Positions 1-6,316 of a stretch of DNA of 13,432 bases are shown here, one piece after another. The DNA is from an uncultured bacterium. Its GTDB lineage: Bacteria; Bacteroidota; Bacteroidia; Bacteroidales; Bacteroidaceae. The position numbers were made by a program, and so were the translations under genes. The stretch lies in NCBI GenBank assembly GCA_905215655.1, contig CAJMQT010000056.1:1-13432 (forward strand), in the 5' to 3' direction. Numbering within the stretch: position 1 is the stretch's first letter; each line of letters begins with the position of its first letter. Under the pieces are notes generated by a model that did no database searches, was not told the origin of the DNA, and was given only the letters and a program-made list of their open reading frames with translations.

Positions 1-39
1 ATGTTTATTCTTTCTTTACCGAATGCAACTCATGCCCGA

Positions 40-2199
40 TTAATCTTCGTCAGCATTCTCTGTTTCGTGCTCCTTGATGAGAGCCTGCTGGATTTCGTTC
101 GGAACAAGTTCGTAGCTTGCGAACTTGGTAGTGAACGATGCACGTCCGCCGGTAAGAGAACTGAGCGAAATAGAATAGCTCGCAAGTTCTTTGAGAGGTA
201 TCTTAGCCTGCAACTTCTGATAGCCGGCCTCGCTGTCCATGCCCATAATGAGGGCGCGGCGTCCTTGAAGGTCGCTCATTACGTCGCCCATGAAGTCGGC
301 GGGAACGTAAACCTCGAGGTCGTAGATAGGCTCCAAAATCTTCGGTCCGGCGTTCTTGAATGCCTCGGAGAATGCGTGGCGCGCAGCAAGCATGAACGAA
401 AGTTCGTTACTGTCAACCGGGTGCATCTTGCCATCGTAAACAACCACGCGCACGTCACGTGCGTAGCTGCCCGTCAGCGGACCTTGTTCCATGCGTTCCA
501 TGATACCTTTTAATATTGCCGGCATGAAACGGGTGTCGATAGCTCCACCAACAACCGAGTTGATGAATACGAGCTTGCCGCCCCATTCGAGGTCAACTTC
601 CTCTTTGCTCTTGATGTTCATCTTGAACTCCTGACCATTGAATTTGTAAACCGTCGGATCGGGCATTCCCTCTGCGTAAGGCTCTACTATGAGGTGAACC
701 TCACCAAACTGACCGGCTCCTCCCGACTGTTTCTTATGGCGATAGTCGGCGCGTGCCGCTTTCGTGATTGTCTCGCGATAAGGTATTTTGGCGTCAATGA
801 ACTTAACGGGGATTTTCTCGTTGTTCTCCAAACGCCATTTCAGTGTGCGCAGGTGGAATTCTCCCTGACCGTGAACGATGGTCTGACGGAGCTCCTTGCT
901 CTGCTCAACAACCCATGTCGGGTCTTCCTGTCTCATTTTAAGCAATGCCGCCATCATCTTTTCGGTGTCAGCCTCGTTGACAGCCTTGATTGCTCTTGAA
1001 TATTTAGAGTTGGGATATTTTATGAAGTCAAATCTGTTTTCGCAGTCTTTGCCGTTAAGGGTGTTACCCGTCTTGACGTCTTTCAGCTTGACGGCACATC
1101 CTATATCGCCCGCATTGAGCTGGTCAACGGCGATGCGGTTGGCGCCTGCGCAAACGTAAATCTGTCCGATGCGCTCTTTTGAGCCGCGGTCGGCATTAAT
1201 CAGTTCGTCACCTGTTTTTATGCAGCCGCTCATCACTTTGAAGTAGCAAACCTCACCGATGTGGGGCTCGACAGCGGTCTTGAAGAAGTAGACGGATGTA
1301 GGACCGTCGGTCGTTGTCGTGATTTCCTCGCCGCGGGTGTTATGCACTTTCGGCATTTCGTCTACGAAAGGAACCACGTTGCCGAGGAATTCCATCAGTC
1401 GGCGGACACCCATATCTTTGCCTGCACATACGCAGAAAACGGGGAAGATAGAGCGTGTTACGAGCCCCTTGCGTATTCCTTCGCGCATCTCGTCTTCCGT
1501 AAGACTTTCCTCTTCGAAGAATTTCTCCATGAGACTTTCGTCGTTTTCGGCTGCGGCTTCAACCAAAGCCTTGTGCATCTCCATCGCTTTCTCCATCTCT
1601 TCTGCCGGGATGTCCTCGATAGTCGGTGCGCCGCCTTCGGGCTTCCATGAGTATTTCTTCATGAGAAGGACGTCGATGAGCGAGTTGAATTCAGGACCTT
1701 CGTTAAGCGGATACTGTACCGGAACGACTTTCTTTCCGTAAATTTCGGTCAGGCGTGCAAGCACATTCTGATAGTCGCACTTGTCAGAGTCGAGCTGGTT
1801 GACAAGGAAGATTACCGGCTTTTTCAGCTTCTCGGTATATCTGAAATGGTTTTGTGTGCCCACTTCCGGGCCGTATTGACCGTTGAGCAACAGAATTGCC
1901 GTGTCCGTTACGTTAAGAGCCGTCATTGCCGCGCCTACGAAGTCGTCCGAACCCGGGCAGTCTATGATGTTCAATTTCTTATTGTTCCATTCAGCATGAA
2001 AAACTGTTGAAAAAACAGAATATCCGTATTCCTGCTCTACGGGGAAGTAGTCGCTCACGGTGTTTTTTGCTGTTATGCGTCCGCGACGTGCAATGATACC
2101 TGCCTCGTAGAGCAGTGATTCCGTGAGGGTGGTCTTACCCGAGCCGTCATTACCTAACAAGGCAATGTTCTTGATTTCGTTAGTTTGATAAATCTTCAT
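40..2199 (-). CDS. fusA2: Elongation factor G paralogue, EF-G2 type
   Basis: A 719-residue protein with the full EF-G layout: G domain, domain II, and domains III-V. Recognisable parts are the P-loop (residues 16-23, GNDGSGKT), the domain IV motif KKQSGGAGQFGEV and a C-terminal SLTGGRASF motif. The GTPase centre is unusual. The G3 motif reads DCPGS (80-84), with Ser84 where translational GTPases have the catalytic His. G4 is NQLD (134-137) instead of NKxD, and the switch I RGITI element is YGYSV (58-62). These traits match the EF-G2 paralogue of Bacteroides, reported to support translation without GTP hydrolysis and to be induced on carbon limitation by the regulator Cur. The housekeeping fusA must lie elsewhere. 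The start fits a Bacteroidetes promoter about 60 bases upstream, and no Shine-Dalgarno is visible. The gene is divergent from hemW. The family assignment is firm; loss of GTPase activity is inferred from the motifs and the known paralogue. Confidence 0.93.
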   Translation of the reverse strand: MKIYQTNEIKNIALLGNDGSGKTTLTESLLYEAGIIARRGRITAKNTVSDYFPVEQEYGYSVFSTVFHAEWNNKKLNIIDCPGSDDFVGAAMTALNVTDTAILLLNGQYGPEVGTQNHFRYTEKLKKPVIFLVNQLDSDKCDYQNVLARLTEIYGKKVVPVQYPLNEGPEFNSLIDVLLMKKYSWKPEGGAPTIEDIPAEEMEKAMEMHKALVEAAAENDESLMEKFFEEESLTEDEMREGIRKGLVTRSIFPVFCVCAGKDMGVRRLMEFLGNVVPFVDEMPKVHNTRGEEITTTTDGPTSVYFFKTAVEPHIGEVCYFKVMSGCIKTGDELINADRGSKERIGQIYVCAGANRIAVDQLNAGDIGCAVKLKDVKTGNTLNGKDCENRFDFIKYPNSKYSRAIKAVNEADTEKMMAALLKMRQEDPTWVVEQSKELRQTIVHGQGEFHLRTLKWRLENNEKIPVKFIDAKIPYRETITKAARADYRHKKQSGGAGQFGEVHLIVEPYAEGMPDPTVYKFNGQEFKMNIKSKEEVDLEWGGKLVFINSVVGGAIDTRFMPAILKGIMERMEQGPLTGSYARDVRVVVYDGKMHPVDSNELSFMLAARHAFSEAFKNAGPKILEPIYDLEVYVPADFMGDVMSDLQGRRALIMGMDSEAGYQKLQAKIPLKELASYSISLSSLTGGRASFTTKFASYELVPNEIQQALIKEHETENADED

Positions 2200-2259
2200 A
2201 TTGTCAATAGATTTAAGTTAATATATTTCGTCAGTTGTGTTTTCGACTGATAGTGGGCT

Positions 2260-2290
2260 CTAAGTTACGAATTTTTGGCAGAACGCCCAA
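2260..2290 (-). promoter_or_regulatory. Predicted promoter of the EF-G2 gene
   Basis: Read on the minus strand, TTG (2290-2288) is followed after 20 bases by TAACTTAG (2267-2260). This is one mismatch from the Bacteroidetes TAnnTTTG -7 element. It would give a leader of roughly 50-55 bases. I could not identify a Cur (CRP-like) operator with confidence. Confidence 0.5.
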
Positions 2291-2331
2291 AAGAAATGAT
2301 AAAAAAGCCGATAAAAATTAAAACATATTAG

Positions 2332-2339
2332 TACTTTTG
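2332..2339 (+). promoter_or_regulatory. Predicted -7 element for hemW
   Basis: TACTTTTG matches TAnnTTTG and lies 40 bases before the hemW ATG. No clear TTG -33 element sits at the usual 19-21 base spacing, so only half of a promoter is seen. Confidence 0.4.
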
Positions 2340-2379
2340 CCGTAAAATAAAGAAATCAACAGAATTTTATCAGTCTGTC

Positions 2380-3504
2380 ATGTCGGGCGTTTATATCCAT
2401 ATTCCGTTTTGCCGGAGCCGTTGTATCTATTGCGGTTTCTATTCCACCACGCATGCCGAACTGCGCCGTGCCTATGTCGACGCCTTGTGCCGTGAGATGG
2501 ATTTGAGGCGTAACTACTTGCAGGACAATGTCCGGACGGTCTATCTCGGGGGCGGTACGCCGTCGGTGCTCGATGGCGAAGAACTGTCAAGGTTGTTTCA
2601 TTATATTAATAAGGTGTACGATGTTGACCCGCAAGCCGAGGTTACCATCGAGTGCAACCCGGATGATGTGACGCCTGATTTCGCGGCTCTGTTGTCACGT
2701 CTGCCCGTAAACCGTGTCAGCATGGGTGCCCAGACATTTTCAGACAAGCGTCTTAAATTTTTGAACAGACGCCACGATGCGGCGGAAGTAGGACGTGCCG
2801 TCGCCCTTTTGCGAGCCGCCGGTATCGGAAACATAAGTCTCGACCTTATGTTCGGCTTTCCGGGAGAGACGTTGGCGGAGTGGGAGAGTGACATTGAGAA
2901 AGCCTTGCTCCTTGACGTGGAACATATTTCGGCTTACAGTCTGATGTATGAAGAAGGAACGGCGCTCTACCGCATGCTGGAGCAGAACAGGGTGGAGGAG
3001 GTAGATGAAGAACAAAGCCTCGCCATGTACGAGACGCTTGTCAACCATCTTGTTTCGGCGGGTTACGAGCATTATGAGATAAGCAACTTTGCGCGTCGCG
3101 GCTTCCGCTCGCGCCATAACAGCAGTTATTGGCAGCGCGTGCCATACATCGGTCTTGGTGCCTCGGCACACTCCTTTGACCTCCGTTCGAGGCAATGGAA
3201 TGTCGCGGACGTCAAAACTTATATCTCTGAAATAGGCAAAGGCAACGTTCCTATGGAACGCGAAGAGCTTGACAAGACAACGATGTTCAACGACATCGTG
3301 ACCACCGCCATGCGCACTTGCGAGGGAATAGACCTCGACATGATTTCTTCCGACTTTGGAGCAGCCTTTCATCGTCAGTTGACAGACAACGCCCAACCTC
3401 ATATAACATCCGGACTCGCCGAAGTGAAGGACGGTCATTTACGCCTTACACGCAAAGGAATTTTTGTCAGCGACATGGTGATGAGCGACCTTGTGATGGT
3501 ATGA
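2380..3504 (+). CDS. hemW: Radical SAM family heme chaperone HemW
   Basis: A 374-residue protein, the usual length for HemW (formerly called oxygen-independent coproporphyrinogen III oxidase-like). The radical-SAM iron-sulphur motif CX3CX2C is Cys11, Cys15, Cys18, followed by GF. The SAM-binding GGGTPS is at 57-62. Later come MGAQTF (115-120) and the HemW-type HNSSYW (246-251), within the C-terminal HemW domain. HemW homologues bind heme and are thought to deliver it to respiratory enzymes; the true oxidase HemN differs in its cluster-flanking residues. This is why HemW is preferred, although older annotation would say HemN-like. The ATG at 2380 fits the family N-terminus (VYIHIPFC begins at residue 4). 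The gene stands alone after a divergent intergenic region. I found no convincing terminator after it, so some read-through into the next region is possible. Confidence 0.9.
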   Translation: MSGVYIHIPFCRSRCIYCGFYSTTHAELRRAYVDALCREMDLRRNYLQDNVRTVYLGGGTPSVLDGEELSRLFHYINKVYDVDPQAEVTIECNPDDVTPDFAALLSRLPVNRVSMGAQTFSDKRLKFLNRRHDAAEVGRAVALLRAAGIGNISLDLMFGFPGETLAEWESDIEKALLLDVEHISAYSLMYEEGTALYRMLEQNRVEEVDEEQSLAMYETLVNHLVSAGYEHYEISNFARRGFRSRHNSSYWQRVPYIGLGASAHSFDLRSRQWNVADVKTYISEIGKGNVPMEREELDKTTMFNDIVTTAMRTCEGIDLDMISSDFGAAFHRQLTDNAQPHITSGLAEVKDGHLRLTRKGIFVSDMVMSDLVMV

Positions 3505-3516
3505 GACGGTTTAAAC

Positions 3517-3526
3517 GGCAGCTGCC
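3517..3526. repeat. 10-bp perfect palindrome after hemW
   Basis: GGCAGCTGCC begins 13 bases after the hemW stop. It has no loop and no T-run directly after it, so it is a poor intrinsic terminator. It could be a protein-binding site or chance. Confidence 0.3.
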
Positions 3527-3635
3527 TTGTAAATCTTCATAAAGTCTTTTTGACGCAGGAATATGTTTTGTCTTATGAAAAAATAAAGAAATAAATCATT
3601 GTTTTTTATTTTGCTGAAAATAATTTTTAATTTGC

Positions 3636-3665
3636 TTGTGTGTGGGGGGGATTTTTGTATATTTG
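3636..3665 (+). promoter_or_regulatory. Predicted promoter with poly-G spacer for the secreted-protein gene
   Basis: TTG (3636-3638) and TATATTTG (3658-3665) are separated by exactly 19 bases, a full match to the Bacteroidetes consensus. The spacer contains GTGTGTG running into seven consecutive G (3644-3650). The leader before the ATG at 3698 would be about 25 bases. Confidence 0.65.
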
Positions 3666-3697
3666 CAAAAGTATAACCATCTTAAATTTAAACAGTT

Positions 3698-4387
3698 ATG
3701 AAGAAAATCCTTGTTTCCATCATTTGTTGCCTCTGTATGGGGTTGACATCATACGCAAAGAATGACCCGCAGGACTTTAAGGTCATTGCCTATCGTGCTG
3801 ACGGAACACATTTCGAGGGCTATGTGACGACGGCGCTGCGTAATTATTTCCGTCCGAAAGTGTCTACCGTCGGCATAAGCGAGACTTACAAGGGCGAAGA
3901 AAAAAAGTACACGTCGGACGAAGTGGTAAAGATAGTGTTTCCTGCGAACAAGAATAACACAACCCCCGTTGTTTACGAGGCTGTCACGGCGATGACGAGG
4001 ACCAGCATGTTCTCGAAAATGAAACCGACGAAAACCCCGATATTCCTACGCCTTATCTATGAAGGCGAGAATGTAAAGGGATATGTAATGCCCTATCTTG
4101 ACCAGACGCTGACCACCAATGCCGTTGCCGACTGGAACATCATGACCTATACATATACGTATTTTTTCATGACGGCGGATGATGGTATAGCCAAGCCCTA
4201 TTGGACAGATATGGATGGTGTCATACCCAATTTGAAAGGAGTGATCAAGAAATTTCTGAAAGATTTTCCTGAAATCGGCGAGATGATAGACAAGGGTGAG
4301 TTGAAACCGAAAGAGTTTCGGAAAAACCCCTCGATAGTTTATCCGATAATGGATGACGCCTTAGCAAAGCGCAAAGCAAAGAAATAG
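3698..4387 (+). CDS. Putative secreted protein of unknown function
   Basis: A 229-residue protein that I do not recognise. The N-terminus is a clear Sec signal peptide: MKK, a hydrophobic core rich in I, L and Cys, and a likely cleavage after SYA (residue 20). There is no good lipobox, so export to the periplasm or beyond is likely, without lipid anchoring. The mature part has no transmembrane segment. It begins with a stretch (DFKVIAYRADGTHFEGYV, from residue 26) that reads like a beta-rich domain. A basic, Lys-rich end follows (FRKNPSIVYPIMDDALAKRKAKK, given here in outline). The start is supported by the signal peptide and by the consensus promoter just upstream. It appears to be a single-gene unit ending in the hairpins at 4416-4496. 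It could be a lineage-specific envelope protein; no enzymatic motif was found. Confidence 0.8.
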   Translation: MKKILVSIICCLCMGLTSYAKNDPQDFKVIAYRADGTHFEGYVTTALRNYFRPKVSTVGISETYKGEEKKYTSDEVVKIVFPANKNNTTPVVYEAVTAMTRTSMFSKMKPTKTPIFLRLIYEGENVKGYVMPYLDQTLTTNAVADWNIMTYTYTYFFMTADDGIAKPYWTDMDGVIPNLKGVIKKFLKDFPEIGEMIDKGELKPKEFRKNPSIVYPIMDDALAKRKAKK

Positions 4388-4415
4388 AATTTCAACCTAC
4401 ATCGGTTACGATTTT

Positions 4416-4452
4416 AAAAGCTTGCCTTTTACCTTACAAAAGGTAAGCTTTT
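4416..4452 (+). terminator. First hairpin downstream of the secreted-protein gene
   Basis: Arms 4416-4430 and 4438-4452 form a 15-bp stem with one G-U wobble (G424 end with T444) and a 7-base loop. The wobble pairs only in plus-strand RNA, and in the opposite transcript it becomes a C-A mismatch, so the hairpin fits the plus-strand gene better. It ends in only four T. Confidence 0.5.
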
Positions 4453-4459
4453 GCAAGGC

Positions 4460-4496
4460 AAAAGGCGGTCTTTTAGAGTGTAAAAGACCGCCTTTT
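4460..4496. terminator. Bidirectional terminator between the secreted-protein gene and mscL
   Basis: A perfect 16-bp inverted repeat (AAAAGGCGGTCTTTTA and its complement) has a 5-base loop, GAGTG (4476-4480). A-rich and T-rich outer ends on both sides let it act for the plus-strand gene and for the converging mscL. Confidence 0.75.
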
Positions 4497-4598
4497 GGAA
4501 AACGCCTGTTTGTCGATGAAAACTGTAAGGAAAACGTCTTGAAATGTAACAAACCGTAATTTCCGCCTCCGGATAATCCTTACTGTCGTTAAATCCTA

Positions 4599-5027
4599 TT
4601 ATTTGTTTTTCAAGAGGTCTCTGATTTCAGAGAGCAGCTTCTCCTCATTTGAAGGTTCCGGAGCTTTCGGTTCTTCCTTGACAGGCTCTTCCGGCTTGTT
4701 CTTCTTCGACAGTTTGTTTATGCCTCTTACCATAAGGAAGACACAGAGCGCAATGATAAGGAAGTCGAGCGTGGTCTGGATAAAGTTGCCGTAGTTGATT
4801 GTAGCCGGCGCGAGTTTCTCGATTCCAACGTCAACCGACGGCAAGGTGCATTTCAAGTCAGAGAAGTTTACGCCTCCGATAAGCCAGCCGATAGGCGGCA
4901 TAATGATGTCGTCGACGATTGAAGAGACAATCTTTCCGAACGCGCCGCCGATGATAACACCGACCGCCATGTCAACCGCGTTGCCCTTTATGGCAAACTC
5001 TTTGAATTCGTTGATAAATTTACCCAT
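4599..5027 (-). CDS. mscL: Large-conductance mechanosensitive channel MscL
   Basis: A 142-residue inner-membrane protein, close to the usual 130-150. MscL forms a homopentameric pore that opens under membrane tension and protects the cell from hypo-osmotic lysis. The N-terminal amphipathic helix and TM1 carry the family signature, from FAIKGNAVDMAVGVIIGGAFG (11-31) to DDIIMPPIG (39-47). TM2 is around residues 80-103. A Pro/Glu/Lys-rich linker (111-126) leads to a short C-terminal helix (LLSEIRDLLKNK), which in the family forms a cytoplasmic bundle. Small differences from the common signature are Lys14 for Arg and Ala17 for Val. The gene faces the secreted-protein gene tail to tail and diverges from gapA. 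It has no Shine-Dalgarno. Confidence 0.95.
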   Translation of the reverse strand: MGKFINEFKEFAIKGNAVDMAVGVIIGGAFGKIVSSIVDDIIMPPIGWLIGGVNFSDLKCTLPSVDVGIEKLAPATINYGNFIQTTLDFLIIALCVFLMVRGINKLSKKNKPEEPVKEEPKAPEPSNEEKLLSEIRDLLKNK

Positions 5028-5064
5028 AATTATTTTTTATATAATTTAATAATAGAAACCGATG

Positions 5065-5072
5065 CAAATATA
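5065..5072 (-). promoter_or_regulatory. Predicted -7 element for mscL
   Basis: The minus strand reads TATATTTG, a full match to TAnnTTTG, 37 bases before the mscL start. No TTG at the expected -33 spacing. It lies only 11 bases from the opposing gapA -7 element. Confidence 0.45.
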
Positions 5073-5083
5073 AAAAAAATATG

Positions 5084-5091
5084 TAACTTTG
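5084..5091 (+). promoter_or_regulatory. Predicted -7 element for gapA
   Basis: TAACTTTG matches TAnnTTTG. It lacks a TTG at -33. If used, it gives gapA an unusually long leader of about 130 bases, containing a small stem (ATAAG-GCGT-CTTAT, near 5115-5130). A second promoter closer to the gene was not evident. Confidence 0.45.
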
Positions 5092-5226
5092 CGCCCGAAA
5101 AATGTAGAAAATGCCGATAAGGCGTCTTATTTAGGGTAATCATTTATTGATGTAGGGATGTCTTAGTAAGCAGAATAGGTATAATTGTTTAAGGAATTTT
5201 TAACCCTTTAAAATAAGAAATTTAAA

Positions 5227-6237
5227 ATGATTAAGATTGGTATTAACGGATTTGGCCGTATCGGTCGTTTCGTTTTCCGCGCAGCTCAGACTCGCGACGA
5301 CATTCAGGTTGTAGGTATCAATGACCTTTGTCCGGTTGATTACTTGGCTTACATGCTGAAGTATGACACTATGCACGGTGCATTTCAGGGCACTATCGAG
5401 GCAGACGTTGAGAACAGCAAGCTGATTGTAAACGGTAAAGAAATCCGCGTAACCGCTGAGCGCAACCCGGCTGATCTGAAATGGAACGAGGTTGAGGCTG
5501 AATACGTTGTTGAGTCAACAGGTCTGTTCCTGACACAGGAGAAGGCACAGGCTCACATCGACGCCGGTGCTAAATATGTAGTAATGTCTGCTCCTTCAAA
5601 GGACGCTACTCCGATGTTCGTTTGCGGCGTTAACTTCGACAAATATGAGAAGGGAACACAGTTCGTATCTAACGCATCTTGCACAACCAACTGCTTGGCT
5701 CCTATCGCAAAGGTTCTGAACGACAAGTTCGGTATCACAGACGGTTTGATGACAACAGTTCACTCTACAACTGCAACTCAGAAGACTGTTGACGGTCCTT
5801 CAATGAAAGACTGGCGCGGTGGTCGTGCTGCATCTGGCAACATCATCCCCTCTTCAACAGGTGCTGCAAAGGCAGTAGGTAAGGTTATCCCCGAGCTGAA
5901 CGGCAAGCTGACAGGTATGTCTATGCGCGTTCCTACTTTGGACGTTTCTGTTGTTGACCTGACTGTAAACCTTGCTAAGCCCGCTACATACGCAGAGATT
6001 TGTGCTGCTATGAAAGAGGCTTCAGAAGGCGAGCTGAAAGGTGTTCTGGGATACACGGAAGATGCAGTTGTTTCTTCTGACTTCCTCGGCGACACACGCA
6101 CATCTATCTTCGATGCAAAGGCAGGTATCGCACTGACAGACACCTTCGTAAAGGTTGTTTCTTGGTACGACAACGAGATCGGTTACTCTAACAAAGTTCT
6201 CGAGCTCATCGCACACATGAAGAAGGTTAACGGCTAA
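5227..6237 (+). CDS. gapA: Type I glyceraldehyde-3-phosphate dehydrogenase
   Basis: A 336-residue glycolytic enzyme that oxidises glyceraldehyde 3-phosphate to 1,3-bisphosphoglycerate with NAD+ and phosphate. The N-terminal Rossmann motif is INGFGRIGR (6-14). Asp33 followed by Leu is typical of NAD-preferring forms. The catalytic motif SNASCTTN places the nucleophile at Cys152, and the base is His179 in TTVHSTTATQ. NIIPSSTGAAKAV is also present, and the C-terminus WYDNEIGYS is standard. All catalytic residues are intact, and the length is normal. Codon choice is more biased (many CTG, GCT, TCT, AAC) than in its neighbours, as expected for a highly expressed gene. It is monocistronic, ending in a strong hairpin. 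There is no Shine-Dalgarno; the upstream bases are A/T-rich. Confidence 0.98.
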   Translation: MIKIGINGFGRIGRFVFRAAQTRDDIQVVGINDLCPVDYLAYMLKYDTMHGAFQGTIEADVENSKLIVNGKEIRVTAERNPADLKWNEVEAEYVVESTGLFLTQEKAQAHIDAGAKYVVMSAPSKDATPMFVCGVNFDKYEKGTQFVSNASCTTNCLAPIAKVLNDKFGITDGLMTTVHSTTATQKTVDGPSMKDWRGGRAASGNIIPSSTGAAKAVGKVIPELNGKLTGMSMRVPTLDVSVVDLTVNLAKPATYAEICAAMKEASEGELKGVLGYTEDAVVSSDFLGDTRTSIFDAKAGIALTDTFVKVVSWYDNEIGYSNKVLELIAHMKKVNG

Positions 6238-6268
6238 TTAAAATAATATAGCCAAAACATAAAAACGA

Positions 6269-6299
6269 GCCGTCCGACATTGTCGGATGGCTTTTTTTT
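6269..6299 (+). terminator. Intrinsic terminator of gapA
   Basis: Arms GCCGTCCGACA (6269-6279) and TGTCGGATGGC (6281-6291) pair with one G-U wobble, with the innermost bases forming the loop, followed by eight T (6292-6299). This is a textbook rho-independent terminator, 31 bases after the gapA stop. Confidence 0.9.
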
Positions 6300-6308
6300 G
6301 TATCTTTG
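6280..6308 (+). promoter_or_regulatory. Predicted miaA promoter overlapping the gapA terminator
   Basis: TATCTTTG (6301-6308) is a full -7 match directly after the terminator T-run. A TTG at 6280-6282, inside the terminator hairpin, is 18 bases upstream. Transcription would start at about 6313-6316, at the miaA ATG (6317), so the transcript would be nearly leaderless. Confidence 0.5.
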
Positions 6309-6316
6309 CGCAGATA

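Noticed and set aside
1..513. Plus-strand open frame of 170 codons
   Set aside because: It lies opposite the EF-G2 gene, whose domain motifs are unmistakable. It has Cys/His-rich antisense composition and no recognisable domain.
2740..3438. Minus-strand open frame of 232 codons inside hemW
   Set aside because: It is antisense to a well-conserved HemW with all signature motifs, and shows no promoter or family motif of its own.
4501..4545. Imperfect direct repeat GGAAAACGCCTG / GGAAAACGTCTTG
   Set aside because: Only two short, diverged copies in an A-rich gap; no array structure, so chance is the better explanation.
6287..6316. Alternative upstream ATG for miaA
   Set aside because: It lies in the right arm of the gapA terminator and upstream of the predicted transcription start; the ten extra residues do not match the family N-terminus.
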